A stretch of 64,000 nucleotides of DNA from Schizochytrium sp. TIO01 (GCA_004764695.1 SMSO01000034.1:265501-329500); one strand, 5' to 3'. Counted from the stretch's first letter, positions 18,257-30,800 are shown. Program-made: numbers and translations. The notes: generated by a model not told the origin, from the sequence alone.

Positions 18257-20879
18257 CGATTTGCTTCGATTCTTTGGGAACTCGAAGAATTGCGCGAGCT
18301 TCGCCGTCGAACAAGCGCAGGGTACGCTCGAAAGCTTTGGTTGGCGGAACGAGTGCTCGGGGAGCGGAGTCGCGAGGCTGCCTGCCTGCCTACCTGCGTG
18401 CCTGGAGACCTTGCTTTCCCTGGGCTCGCTCCGAGTTATTGTGAGGTTCTCAATCATCGCCACCGAAGCCAGCGCGTAGGCACTGCTAGCGTTTCGCGTA
18501 ACCACTGCTATCACACCCTCTATATTTACTCTGATGAGTGAACGATTGAATGAACGAATGAATGAGTGAATGAGTGAGTGAATGAATATGAGTGATGTGA
18601 ACATTATTATTCGCTCAATGTTGTTGTTATTGCAAATGCGATGCTGTCGAATAAAAGATGGTACATGTGTTGAAGAATCGTCGAAAGAGCTTCAAGAACT
18701 TCTTACCTTCTCTGCTCTGCTCACAAAAGCAAACAGCGAAGTGTTTTTCAGGAAGGCTTTCCGCCTTGAAGACCGAGTCGTTGCTGCCTCTAAAGTTCTG
18801 CTGTTCTGCATGATTTATTATATCATCTCCAAGAAAGAATCCTTCATGATGATGAAATGATCTGATCTTCATCGCTGTACTTCGAAATAGGTATATATAT
18901 ATACTAATGCTAAGTATGCGCAGATTCGGTTCATAGATTCATTCATAGAAAGGGCTTGCTTGCTTGCTTGACCTGTTCAACTCTTGAAAGTGCTTGAGAA
19001 ATTCCTAACGAATTGCAACAACTTTTCAACGTAGAGTGAGCAGCGATTTTAATTTCGACTCCTCATAACTAGCGAGCTGTCCTGATCTTCAACTTACTTT
19101 ATCCCCAGAGGCCTTCATCAAATCACTCAGAACTTGTCAGAAATGCTAACCGCGTGCGCTTTCCTCCTCGTTCTTGGACTCCTTCACACCCGCGTGCGCC
19201 GCCAACTCGGAGCCTCCTACCCTTTACCTTAGTAAATCGCAGCTCTTCCCATGCCCTTTTTTTTTTTTTTTTTTACTACATTACGATGACGCCCGATCTA
19301 TGGAGCTGATGTTGGTCACGAGTACATAGTGTGTGTAATGTAATCTTAACAGTACGTAGCCTTGAGATGATGATGATGAATGCTGCAGAGTCATCAGTAC
19401 CTCCCTCCGCAGTGATAACGGCAGTGATTTATGTATAGGTGATGGCGAACCGATGATGCGTGTGATGATGCCGAGGAACCAGTGGTGGTGCTGTAGCGCC
19501 GCTCATGAGGAGGCGTAGCGTGACGCATCGCTGTGCTGCAGAGACTCCGACACATATTCTCGCTCGCACTTACTTCGGAGCGGTAGGGGTGTGGTAGCAG
19601 TTTATGCTAGCAAGAGGCTGTAAACACAAAGTAGCACCTTTCTTTGAATATGTTCAGAAGGCGAGAAACTTCTTCTTTTTTCTTTCTTTTTACACGTTAT
19701 AATAAAAGTAAACATAAATTGAATGTTTTTCGAAAGTCGAGTTGGAGAGGAAGTGAGGCTAGAGCATTGCAGGAGAGGCACCAAATGGATGGATGCTGTT
19801 ATTCTTGAGTGCGTTTATGAACACAACTCAAGTCAAGAAACGCGGCAGAGAATGGAGCAGACCAGGCCGGTCACGATGAATCAGTCAAGAAGCCGAAGGT
19901 TGTTGATTTCTGGCGGCGTCACGAGCGGTGACTGCCGTGAAAGAAATCAAATTTCCGTGTGCTCGGGTGTAAGGCATTTATTTTCAAAGAGCTCGAGTTG
20001 AATGGCGGATGCGGCTTCCGAGAGAGGATTTTTGGACAGTTCATAGAGAAGAAATGGCGGAATACTTTTCCTCAGCGACAGAGACGATGGTTATGAGCTG
20101 TTAGTTAATGCATACATAGCCAGGTACCCACACATCGTATCGTTGTGAGCACTAAAGACGTCCATTCATTCTATTTGTAAACCAGAGACTTCGAAGAAGT
20201 TGGACTTTAAGAGCTTTGGGTTGGTTGAAATGCTGCCTAAAAAACGACAGGAGGCAGCGTTCCGCTGTAAATAATCGCATGCTTTCCCAGAATTGATTTC
20301 CCAGAATTTGCATGATTGATTTGCTGGAGTTTATGGAGGTACCTGTAAACTTTTCGTCAAATGACGGTTGTAAGTAGCCAGGTCCCTAATTTCAATCTGC
20401 ACGAATCCTTTCGCGGAAATCTTGCCCCCAACGCTAGTGGCCACCAGCTGGACCAGGGCAGAAGTGACGCTGCTATCAGCGGTCGTGACGCTGGCGCCGA
20501 GAGCCTGCATGTACATCTCGCACCTTGATTCGTGCAGGATGGATTCTGGATTGGCCATCACAATAATAACATTATCATTAACGCATTGTGGGACCACGTG
20601 GACCATGATTACTTTGAGTAGTTTATTACTATTATTAGTCAATCTTTTGGTGGCATGTCAGCGATGACATTTCTTCGCTCTGGCCAGCTAGCTAGATTCG
20701 GCAGCGCTTCAGAGATTGCTGCAAAACAGCCATCTCTGCCTTCGAGTGCGTTTCTTGGCGCCGTTGATTTTCCTGCACCGCAGCCCCAAAGCCCTCCATC
20801 TTACCGCCACAAACCGCCCAACATTCTGCAAATGAAGCGATTCATTTCGATCGATCGATTGAGCTCACTCGTCGCCAAA

Positions 20880-20922
20880 TCTGCTCTGCTCTGCTCTGCT
20901 CTGCTCTGCTCTGCTCTGCTCT
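20880..20922. repeat. (TCTGC)n pentanucleotide microsatellite
   Basis: About eight perfect copies of CTCTG/TCTGC. Confidence 0.95.
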
Positions 20923-22646
20923 GTGCACATTACATTTCTTGGATTCATGGCCATTACACTAAATGACACAGTCACAGTTCCTTTTTATACACTTTGGGTA
21001 CTAAGAAAGAGTAGGTAGAAGGGCAACAGCTAAGAGACGAGGGGGTCTTCGCAGGCAGTCCAATTGGCGCCAACGCCACCAATATCTCGGAGCTCGAGCG
21101 AGTGACTCAGCTGCGAAATCCAGCAGCGAGCAAGACGCCGCGGCGCTCCACGAGTCGCCAGTCGGTGTTTGTTTAGTTACTTGCTTACCCATAGTTCTTC
21201 GCAGCCTCAGACATCATATCTTGAAGAATTCCATGCTCATTCTCACTCATTTACATGCCTCGATTCTTCAGTTCCCAAGGTTGACGTCAGCACCGGGAGC
21301 GCTATAGATAACGGTAGGAGGTGCTACCAGCAGCAGGGTGCACTGGTACCGCCGACCTCCGACTTCCTGCAAGTTTCTTGATTGATTTCTTGGGCCAACG
21401 ATAGAGAGCCTTGGAAGCCTTTCGACGACGACGCTGAGTCGACCTGAGCTTGGTTCCAAGCCGGCTCAGGCGTGCGTTTCGTCACCGTGATTGGCTGCCT
21501 CCCGCGTTTATTTGCTCGCCCGTCGATTGGTTGGTTGGTTGGCTGGCTGGTTTGCTGATCTTGATCTCTCGGCTTTGCAATATTAAAAAATATTAATTGC
21601 TTTTCTTTTCTTTCTTTCTTTCTTTCTTTCGTGAGAAGAAGAAGAAGAAAGACACAGCGAACGATTCCTCTCACGTTGTGTGCTTTAGCAACTCTTACAT
21701 ATTTATTAAAAAAAGAAAAAGAAAAAAGAAGTTACCTTCTGGTTGATTTCAAAGTTTATTTTCATCCAAAGTAAATAAATAAGCACTAATTAACTAAAGA
21801 GTGATAATAAACTGTTGTTTCTGATTCAGAAAGAAAAGGGATCGAAATTGCTTCCACACCGAACTTTAGAGACACTTTGTTTCTTTCCACTTTTCTTTTT
21901 CAAAGGTTGGAAGAGGAACGAAGTTTGGCGATGGAGATGATTCACGAACTCCTCTCTCTCTCTCTCTATCCGTCTCTGTCTTCTCCGCTAAGCGTAGGCC
22001 GCGTGCGTAAGCATCTCCCCCCCCTTCCCCGACTCCCCCCGACCTTTATCCACCCTCACTCCTTCGCCTTCGATGCCCAATCTCCAAGAAAACCAAGAAT
22101 ATTGCACAAAAGAAGCAAAGAAACAGAAAACCAAAAGAAGCGACACCATCGAAACATCAATCGATCAATCGATCAATCGATCAATCAATCAATCAATCAT
22201 TTACTTACAACTTTCAAAAAAACTTTAAACACAATCAATCAAAATCGCGGCTCCCGCTGCCGCCCCTACCGTTTACGCTAGCCGCCCCTACCACTGCGGT
22301 GGTAGTTACTTACTTCCTTACTTACTTACTGGAAGCGCCTGCCACTAGCACCGTCTACGCCTCCACTAGGAGCCGCCGCCTCCTCTCTTCTGTTCGAAAA
22401 GAGGAAATTGGTCGCTCTGGCGCCAGCTGCGACCTGCTAAGGTAAACTGTAGGGGTGTGCTAGCGCACGGGCGGATTGCGGGGGGCGGTCCTAGCGGCGG
22501 GTAGGTGAGTGGTAGGCGTGTGGTAGCAGAAGGAGGCGAAAGAAGAGATTTGGGCGGCGAGGGCATTCATGGCCACGACAGCAAACCCGCAACTCGAAGC
22601 CTCACTGCAATTCAATCGTAGAAACTCACATCACAAGTCAGCCAAG

Positions 22647-22922
22647 ATGTTCCGTCAGACTATCACCCGCGCTGCCCGCGTGCAGCAGGCCGGCGCCCGC
22701 AAGTTCTCCACCATGGACAAGGTGCCCCAGAAGGGTCTCTCCGAGGGCGGCCACCTCAACGTGCTCCAGCGCGACCCCCCCGTCATGGAGAAGTGGATGA
22801 ACTTCAAGGCCTCCCCCGAGATCATCCCCATCGTCGGCATCGTCGGCTTCGCCCTCTGCCTCGCCACCTACAAGACCTTCGTCGTCGACGGCATGAACAA
22901 GCCCTTCGTCAAGCGCCTCTAA
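22647..22922 (+). CDS. Small mitochondrial inner-membrane protein, NDUFA4/B12D-like
   Basis: A 91-residue protein. Residues 1-22 (MFRQTITRAARVQQAGARKF) are Arg/Ala-rich without acidic residues and end near RKFST, a typical mitochondrial targeting presequence. One hydrophobic segment follows (PEIIPIVGIVGFALCLATYK, about 52-71), and the C-terminus is short and basic. A Pro-Glu/Pro pair just before a single membrane helix, then a short Asn-Lys-Pro tail, resembles the NDUFA4/MLRQ/B12D family. Those are small subunits tied to respiratory complexes I and IV. The match is by eye and modest. An in-frame ATG at 22569 would add 26 residues. I prefer the inner ATG because it puts the presequence at the N-terminus. 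Codons are almost all C- or G-ending, typical of a highly expressed gene and unlike the genes beyond 31 kb. Confidence 0.75.
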   Translation: MFRQTITRAARVQQAGARKFSTMDKVPQKGLSEGGHLNVLQRDPPVMEKWMNFKASPEIIPIVGIVGFALCLATYKTFVVDGMNKPFVKRL

Positions 22923-24640
22923 GCGAGCGCCCGCCACGACTGACTGAGCTTTGCCTGCTTGGACCAGAACGAACTGCTGTCTGACTTCTCTACCAAACCA
23001 ACAACGCTGTCTCTCTCTCTTCAACATCCCTCGCGCCCGGCCAGCCCAGCTTTGAAGCAGCCGCGGCCTCCTCAGCTAAACCCTGCAAACACCAACTACA
23101 CTACACATCCGTATAAACTAGAACGATTGTGAAACATACCTATCCAAACCCATCCTCATCCATACTCTTGAACCGTCTCCGCCCAAGGCTTCCCGGCCTT
23201 GGCTTGGCTGCTGCTGGTTGGCCCACACCGCACAACTATATGCGAGCTCGCTGCTCGAGGAGGACCTCGAAAAGGACTTCGAAAAGGACCTCGAGAGCGC
23301 CGCCATTGACGTCGCCAGGTGTCGCAGAATCTCGGCCGCAGGGCTCCACATTGCAGGAATCTGCATCGCTCGTCGGCGTCATCATCATCATAGCGCCACA
23401 AGTGCGGGGACCTGAGAATTCGACGCTGCGCGACACAAAGAAATGAACGCGAGGACTTGCGATGCGATGCGATGCGATGCGATGCGATGCGATGCGATGC
23501 GATGCGATGCGATGCGATGCGATGCGATGCGATGCAGCGTGTGCGAGGATGGGTGGAGTGAGGGGAATACCGAAGCAGCGGCGCAGCGGAGGACCTCCAT
23601 CGTCGTGCACATGCTGAGTTGAACAAGATATTGTTTCTGGCCAGAGGAAAGAAGAAGAAGAAAAGTAATGATTAAAGGAAAAAAAAAATGATAATAAGAC
23701 TAATAGGACACTAAGTGCGACGAACGATCCGTTGTCGACCAGAGCGTGGGCGAGCACGAAGAGTGGAGGAGTAGAAAGACTTGATGATGCAGGGCACCTG
23801 CGAAGTATTTCCAATGGCGCGGCTGAAGTCGCCCTGTGGTTTGCAGGTGTTATTCATTCTCTCCGACGGGTGAAGTGGGGACTAGCTGGGACAGTCAGTC
23901 TTGGCTCAATTGAAGAAAAAGACCGTTTCGGAAGTGACAGGTGTAGAGTATAGTGATATTATGGCACAAGCAGCAGCATTGGTTAACGGAGTGGCCCAAA
24001 CCCTGTTTTGAGCGGCCACCGCATCGCTGCGAGTTTTCAAATTCTTCTGGTTGGTGGATGGTAGGACGTAGCTGAAAAATAAAATCGCTTAATGAATTGA
24101 CATGTATGAAGCTGGAGGGCGAGACGAGTTTATTCCTGGAAGTGAATCTCTCTCACGTACACCAAAGGAGTTCGCTCAACATTTATAGAGGAAATATATC
24201 TTTGCGAGCTTTTTCTACCTAAAAGAAAAATGAAGAAATACATGGGTTGCCTTCCCGGCTGCTAGAACACAAATTGTGGATTTTTTCTGTGCAAAAAGGG
24301 ACACAAAGTTGTACAAGAAAATAAGAATTCTTCTTGCATCATGCAATGCATCTCGTAATCAACTTATGCTATGTCCGTATACTTTCTGAACAAACGCATT
24401 CTTGATAAAACTTTCTATTATACGATAGGGAGGCAGGCCATTTGCTTTTGTTGTACTTATAATCCAGCAAGTTAGCTCTCCTCGTTCATGCTATCTAAAG
24501 ATGGTGTATTTATGCTGAGACTTGAGTCTACCAGCGGTGGATGACTTTTCGTTTTATAAAAATTAGATACACTTTGGATGTTTTGTTTGACGGCAACCTG
24601 GGTACTATTTTTCTCAACACTTTTGAAATATTCCTTACAA
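22923..24640. other. Intergenic region downstream of the small mitochondrial gene
   Basis: About 1.7 kb. It includes a short coding-looking frame at 23218-23415 (LLEEDLEKDFEKDLESAAID) that ends quickly and has no clear start, so it is not called. Also here are a GATGC microsatellite and several overlapping frames caused by it. No RNA gene seen. Confidence 0.4.
23461..23535. repeat. (GATGC)15 pentanucleotide microsatellite
   Basis: Fifteen perfect tandem copies of GATGC. Confidence 0.98.
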
Positions 24641-25275
24641 ATATAATCTCTTTTCAAAGAGGATTTAGAGGAACTCACTCCCAGATAAAAGTTTCTGGTC
24701 GTACATTTCTTTGGGGCTCCCTTGCAAAATATTCACTTTTCAAAGGGGATTTGTGGAAGTCGTTCCCAGAGAAAATTTTATGGTGGTACATTTCTTTGGG
24801 GCTCCCTTGCAAAATATTCACTTTTCAAAGAGGATTTCAGTGGAGGTCGTTCCCAGAGAAAAGTTGTGGGTCATACATTTCTTTTGGGCTGGCTCCCTTG
24901 CAGAATGTTCACTTTTCAAAGAGGATCTTAGTGGAACTCATTCCCAGAGAAAAGTTGTTGGTCGTACATTTCTTTTGGGCTGGCTCCCTTGCAGAATATC
25001 CACTTTTCAAAGAGGATTTCAGTGGAAGTCGTTCCCAGAGATTTTTTTTTTAAGTGGTACATTTCTTTTGGGCTGGCCCCCTTGCAGAATGTTCACTTTT
25101 CAAAGAGGGTTTTAGTGGAACTCATTCCCAGAGAAAAGTTGCATATAGTAGAGCTTTGGGGAGTACTTATTCCTTACAAAATGTTTATCTATTTTTCAGA
25201 GAGAATCTTAGCGGAAATCATTCTCAGTGAAGAATGTTTTGTAGTAGAACTTGGGGAAATAATTTTTGCTTGACG
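24640..25275. repeat. Minisatellite, about seven copies of an 85-97 bp unit
   Basis: TTTTCAAAGAGGAT or a close variant recurs at about 24651, 24737, 24822, 24913, 25004 and 25097, with a degenerate copy near 25193. Each is followed by TTCCCAGAGAAAA, then TACATTTCTTTTGGGCTGGC and CCCTTGCA. Spacings of 86, 85, 91, 91, 93 and about 97 bp are mostly not multiples of three, so the apparent frames (170 and 134 codons) switch frame between units and are not one protein. Confidence 0.93.
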
Positions 25276-26232
25276 TTGGAAAAAGTCAAAACTCTTAACA
25301 CTATTCAACGAAGTAGTTTGGGCGAGTGTATGAGGTACCAGTTAAAATAAGACAGTAGTATCGTAAATGAACATGTGGACTCTAAGGAAAGTCCGTATTC
25401 ACCTTCACCGCAAAACACCAGTTTGAAGGATCCTACATTTTACAATTAGCCGGATACTGTCTTTTAGGTCACAATTTCACATTAAAGTGTTCAAAAAGTT
25501 TACAACTCTCAAGCAGAGACAAGAGCTCGACGAAACCCCTTTTGCATGCGGAACTTGTAAACATGCAAGCTTCAATTAATCTCGGAAAGGAAAAAGAAAG
25601 AAACCACCACCTCGTAAACAATCTCTTAAAATTCCCTACCCATGGCAAAGGAGTGCGCTTGCTACATGCCAATTTTATGTAGTGTATATGATCCAAATCT
25701 GGAAAAAGCGTGGTGGGAGAAAGGAGCAAACCAGAAAGAAAGTCAAATCGTTAACGCATGTATGTATGTCTATATGTCTAAAGCATTTTTTTGTGTTTTC
25801 GTTGCAACAAAGTGATATTTTGATGCAAGCCGTGTAGGGTGGTTGATGGGTTTTGGGGTGGGGTACCATGTACCCAAGCGGAATGGGTAGGGTGCAGCCG
25901 AGCTCAAGGCGAAGTGGAATGAAATTCGCATAAAGTTTTTTTTTTTGAGCAGAATGAGGCGCTCGCGCGCGCGCAACGGTCAACCCTCATAAGCTCACGT
26001 TTGCGTGTCTTTCTTATTCTCTTATAGTAACTTTGTCTAGCCGATCAATCTGTGCACAGATGACACAGCGGGTTATAGGAACGAAGATGTTTGGTCGCGA
26101 TAATGCTTTTGCTCCCAACCTCCTGTTGGAACAACAGAATGAAGAGGAGGAGAAGCAAAACGAGGATGCAAAAAGAAGAAGATGAAGGAGTTGTTCATGT
26201 ACTACGCCTTGCATACAGACTCGACTGCCAAA
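25276..26232. other. Intergenic region between the minisatellite and the purine gene
   Basis: About 950 bp, no supported gene. It contains the 3' flank of the minus-strand amidophosphoribosyltransferase gene and a short GC dinucleotide run (about 25,963-25,975). Confidence 0.4.
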
Positions 26233-27813
26233 TCAGCACTGAGAAGGCGTGGAGCGCACACTGCGCTCGCGGTTCAGTTTCGCAACATCGTTGCGCTCGG
26301 CGGCCAGCGAGGAAAAGTACTCGAGGTCGACGTCATTGGTCACGTAGCAGCCCGAGAAAGTAGATCCCTCAAAGGTCTGGAGCTCGGGGTTGATGGCGCG
26401 GACCGAGTCCTCAAGGTCAGGGAGGTCTTGGAAGAGGACCCAGTCGCACTTGAGCTCGCTGGCGATCTCCTCGGTGGTGCGGCCGAAAGCGACAAGCTCG
26501 CTGGCCGTCGGGAGGTCAATACCATAAATGTTGGGGTGGCGAATCTCCGGAGCAGCACTGCAGAAGAACACCTTCTTGGCACCTGCATCGCGTGCCATGG
26601 ACACGAGCTGCATAGAGGTGGTTCCTCGCACGATGGAGTCGTCGACCAGAAGCACGTTCTTACCTTCGAACTCGGCCTTGACCGTGTTGAGCTTGAGACG
26701 CACGTTCTTCTTGCGCTGTGACTGCTCGGGCATGATGAAAGTACGGCCAATATACCTGTTCTTGATGAATCCCTCGCGGTACGGTTTGCCGAGTTTCTGT
26801 GCGAGCGCCAGTGCTGAAGTGCGACTGGTGTCGGGAATGGGGATCACGACGTCAATCTCGTCAACGTCATGTTCACGCTTGATCTTCTCCGCGAGCTTCT
26901 CGCCCATGAGGAGTCGCGATTCGTACACGGACACACCGTTCATGATGGTGTCCGGTCTCGCGAAGTACACGTACTCAAAGAGGCACGGCACCACAGTGTT
27001 GCCATCTCCGACAAGCTGCTTGGAGATGAGCCCAAGGTCATCACGGGGGTGGTTAGGCTTCATGGGAACTGCCAGCACGCACTCACCAGGCCTGATATCA
27101 CGGATCATCTCAAAGCCAAGGGTGTCGGAGGCAACGGACTCAGAGCTGAAGACGTAGTCGATACCTCCCTCGAGGGTCTGACTGGCGCGCTTACCCATCA
27201 TGATGGGGCGAATACCCCACGGGTCCCTGAAAGCCAAAACACCAACATCGTGAACCAGCATAACAACTGAGTATCCACCACGGCAGAGGTCCATTGTGCG
27301 CTTGACAGCCTCAAAAATGCAAGAAGGGGTAATCTTGGCCGAACGGGGTCCGCCACGGGAGTCGAGTTGGAGACGAAGCTCCTCAGCAAAGACGTTGAGG
27401 AGGGCCTCACTGTCACTCTGGGTGTTAAGGTGGCGGTGGAGGCCTCGCACGTGCTCCTGCAGTTGGCTCTTGTTCGTCAGGTTTCCGTTGTGCGCGAGCG
27501 CAAGGCCGCACGGGTAGTTGTTGTACATGGGCTGGGCCTCGTCAGCAGAAGAGGTGTGGCCAGCGGTCGGGTATCTGCAGTGACCAATACCGCAGTTGCC
27601 CTCAAGTTTCAACATCTCATCCTGGGTGAACACATCGCGCACAAGGCCGAGTGCCTTGCACTGGTTCAAGCGGGTAGAGTCTTCCGAGGTTGCAGAGGTC
27701 ACGATGCCGGCGGCATCTTGGCCACGGTGCTGGAGCACGGTAAGACCATCAAAGAGCGACTGACGGCAGTGAGCCGACTGGTCGGCAAGCAAAAGTCCGA
27801 GAATGGCGCACAT
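26233..27813 (-). CDS. Amidophosphoribosyltransferase (glutamine PRPP amidotransferase)
   Basis: This 526-residue enzyme catalyses the first committed step of de novo purine synthesis, moving the amide nitrogen of glutamine onto PRPP to give 5-phosphoribosylamine. It begins MCAILGLL, so Cys2 becomes the N-terminal nucleophile once Met is removed and no propeptide is present, as in yeast Ade4. Glutaminase-domain landmarks are LQHRGQDAAG (28-37), CGIGHCRYPTAG (74-85) and HNGNLTN (108-114). The phosphoribosyltransferase domain has PIPDTSRTSA (325-334) and the PRPP loop VLLVDDSIVRGTTS (387-400). Full-length and intronless, it has no apparent targeting signal, so it is probably cytosolic. Strong G/C-ending codon preference. 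The only purine gene in the window. The family is certain (Ade4/PurF/PPAT). Confidence 0.97.
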   Translation of the reverse strand: MCAILGLLLADQSAHCRQSLFDGLTVLQHRGQDAAGIVTSATSEDSTRLNQCKALGLVRDVFTQDEMLKLEGNCGIGHCRYPTAGHTSSADEAQPMYNNYPCGLALAHNGNLTNKSQLQEHVRGLHRHLNTQSDSEALLNVFAEELRLQLDSRGGPRSAKITPSCIFEAVKRTMDLCRGGYSVVMLVHDVGVLAFRDPWGIRPIMMGKRASQTLEGGIDYVFSSESVASDTLGFEMIRDIRPGECVLAVPMKPNHPRDDLGLISKQLVGDGNTVVPCLFEYVYFARPDTIMNGVSVYESRLLMGEKLAEKIKREHDVDEIDVVIPIPDTSRTSALALAQKLGKPYREGFIKNRYIGRTFIMPEQSQRKKNVRLKLNTVKAEFEGKNVLLVDDSIVRGTTSMQLVSMARDAGAKKVFFCSAAPEIRHPNIYGIDLPTASELVAFGRTTEEIASELKCDWVLFQDLPDLEDSVRAINPELQTFEGSTFSGCYVTNDVDLEYFSSLAAERNDVAKLNRERSVRSTPSQC

Positions 27814-30800
27814 TGCTGATTCGAGTTGAGATTATCGAATTGTCGGAATGGAATTGAATGAATGAATGAATGAATGAATGAATTCGGGGTCGTTGAGTTC
27901 GACTTGCGTGGATTCAAGAACTTGCGAAGAAGGTCTGGCCACCACGAGCTAGCGAGCTAGACGAGTATAGAAATCGGCAGCAAACACACGTCGTTGGGTC
28001 AACGACAAGCTGGCGAGCTGTTTTGGCAGTGCAGGGTTGTGCAACTAACCTGAGTTTCTTTGTGCAGCAGGGCAGACGGATGGATGGATGGAGAGATGAA
28101 CCAACCAACCAACCAACCCTGAGAGATGAACGACGGGTCGAAGCGAGTCGAGGGTGAAGATCCGGGGAGATTCACTGACGACGTATGACTTCCGCGCCAA
28201 GCCTGCTCACTCTGGCGAGCGAGCCGCGACCCGGGCCAGCCAAGCAAGCGAGCGAGGTCTGCAAGCTGCCAAAGCGAGCAAAACCAAGCTCCGCAGCCAG
28301 CCAACGAGATGCTCCGCTCGCGCTCTCTCGCCCTCCCTCCTACCATTTATCCTATCTGACTCCTACCCGTCCAACCACATTTCTTTTTCTTTCTCCTGAA
28401 AAAACAAACACAAACAAACAAAAGAAAACAAAAGAAAACCAAAGAAACCCAAAGAAAACAAACCAAACAATAAAAGAAAACCATAAAAGAAAACCAATCA
28501 AAAGAAGAACAACCGCGTTGTTAACAACAACAATAACAACAACAACAATAACAACAATAAATAACTTTTTCCAATTCAGCAATTATTAACCTAATCGGAA
28601 ACAAGCGACAAATTCTTCATATTTCTGACAAGTCAATCAGATATCCAGCCTCACTTCACTCTCGCAGAACTCGGAGGAAACCAACCCTCTGCTCCGACTC
28701 TCCAACGGCGCTGCCCTTTCATTGATTCAATCAGTCCACCAATCAGTATCAATCAATCCATCAATCAATCCACAACAAATCAATCAATCAATAAACAAAT
28801 CAATCAATCAATAAACAAATCAATCAATCAATCATCAAATCATCTTTTCATCACTCTTATCAAAACTACGGTACTTTTCCCAAACAAAACAAACTAAACT
28901 CACTAAGACACCCTTAACAGCACATAGCGCATTAAAATCGTCTGGTTATTCTTGTTCGTTCGCACTCCTACCCGTTTACGCTAGCCGCCGCTAGCCTCCC
29001 CTCGCCCGCCATCTTTGCCTTCCACTGGAGCGGAGGCCGTCTTGCAGCAACGAGCGCCGCCTCAGGGCCGAACGCCGCCCCGGGGCCGCCGCTCCTGCCT
29101 CGCCGCGGGACCCTGCCTGCCGGCTTCGATGTCAGCCGCCCCCGCTTCTCGCGAGCCGCCGCCTCGTGCTGCAATCTCCGTCGGTTTCTGGTCTTTTCCG
29201 ATTCCCGCATCGAAGGCTCGCCGCAAAGAATATGACATTTTCATCCACCGGAGAACAGGCATTTGCCTATTGGCCCTAGCACGGTACCTTTATTGAGTAG
29301 TAAGATATCCGGTGCTAGTGGATGCCTAACGACGATAAAGAAAAAGTTTAAAAGAAACACCAAACCTTCAGAAAAAAAATGCGGTGCTACCGATGTGTAG
29401 CAACTACTATGCGCTAATAATTTTTTATTTTCATTTTAAATTAGAAAACATTTGTTCTTCGTATTTTGGCACTGCTATGATATATAATTATTTATATACA
29501 GAAAATGAAAAGGCGACCTAACGACGGGCGTCTTAAAATGTGCCTCAAAGCAGAGAAGCAGTGTCCGAAAAGCGAATTTGGCGTCCTAAAATGCCCTATC
29601 CAGGACTCAGGAAGGAATTGGGGGGAACTGTGCTTTCCATGCGCGACAAAGGCTTTCAAAGAGAGGGGCAGATACAGAGGATGCATTTCTATCATGATCA
29701 CCAGCATCATCAGTAGTGCTGAGCGCAATTCGCGCAATCCCTGAAAGAAGTGCAGTGCAGGTTATCATCTTTTCTTGACTCTTCACAGTTCTACTATCCT
29801 ACTATTGCAAAAAGTCAGTTTTTGTTTATTTACGATGTTGGTTTCATCATCTCAGCAGAACCGTGCGGTTCGCACTAGCACTGTGCTAGTATTTATGGTA
29901 CCCAGGGAGGCATTTACTGCAATGTTGCCCTCTATTGTTAACGGTAGAAAGCCCCATAGGACTGAGGCCACACCACATTTTGCATTTAATACTTAATAGT
30001 AGAAAGAAAAAAGGATTATCATGAATGATACGTCAACTTTCTATTTTCTACTTTCAATCAAAAATTAAAACGAAAAATAGATGATTCTGCTTAGTTTTAT
30101 TAGGTATACTTTATAATAATAATAATAATAATTAATAATAATAATAATAATAATTATTATTATTATTATTATTATTAAAAACAAATAGACCCTATAGAAC
30201 TGGTATAGTAAAGGATAAGTGTATACATTAATTATTTTTTTAATTTTGTGTATAATGGAACAGCCATTATAAAGTATGTTAGTCCTTAAACTCTGCGAAG
30301 AATAAGCATAGCGGCGGTGGGCCTAGTTCCTGGCCGTAAGCGTTGGGCCTGGAGGGCCGCGAGAGGGACAGCCCGCACCGGCGTGGGGGGCGGCCTCACC
30401 AGCACTTCCTGCGCGGCCTCGGCACCCGTCCGTCGTTTTATTTGCCAGGACAAGCCGCCTCGAGCCCGCTCGTGAGCCTTTCTCGCAAAGCCCCATTCCA
30501 CTCCAGCGCCCACGAAGGGCTGCGAGGAGGGGGGTACACAGAGAGTTATCTATGCACATTCTGCATGGTTTATATGGTGCCAGTTCATTATGAGTTGCTA
30601 TTATAGATAAGAAAAGAGATCATATGGTGACCCCCAAGTACGGGGGCTATTTAAGGGACCTTTGAAGGGTCCAAAGTCCGGTAATGTGAACACGAACAAT
30701 GTGCTCAGTATATGAGTTCTTCCTAGGAGAACATCAATGAATCAGCTGAAGGTTATAGAATGCACCCATGGCCCTGCCGCGGAGATACTTAGTAATTAGC

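Larger units (their letters stand above)
15823..22646. other. Gene-poor, microsatellite-rich region of about 6.8 kb
   Basis: No convincing protein or RNA gene. The many short frames here are GC-rich or repeat-driven and overlap on both strands. Simple repeats are frequent: ATTG/CAAT-type tetranucleotides at about 16180-16215, 17216-17262, 18125-18148 and 22160-22200, ATTC/GAAT-type at 18540-18590, and a poly-T at 19257-19274. The stretch 17600-18120 is GC-rich and may hold a gene relic. The segment just upstream of 22,647 should carry the promoter of the small mitochondrial gene. Confidence 0.4.

Noticed and set aside
17530-18604. Several overlapping frames of 70-156 codons on both strands
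   Set aside because: GC-rich or microsatellite-driven (GAAA, CT repeats), mutually overlapping, no domain. A gene relic near 17,900-18,120 remains possible.
20655-20966. 103-codon frame with a presequence-like start
   Set aside because: Runs into the TCTGC microsatellite and has no recognisable mature part.
23156-23814. Minus-strand frames with Ile-Ala-Ser-His-Arg repeats
   Set aside because: Translation of the GATGC microsatellite.
24541-25115. 170- and 134-codon frames in the minisatellite
   Set aside because: Unit length is mostly not a multiple of three and frames switch between copies; no constant protein.
24640-25275. CRISPR-like array
   Set aside because: Units are contiguous tandem copies without unique spacers, and the genome is eukaryotic.
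26182-27819. Long plus-strand frames antisense to the purine gene
   Set aside because: Shadow frames caused by the strong G/C-ending codon bias of the real gene.
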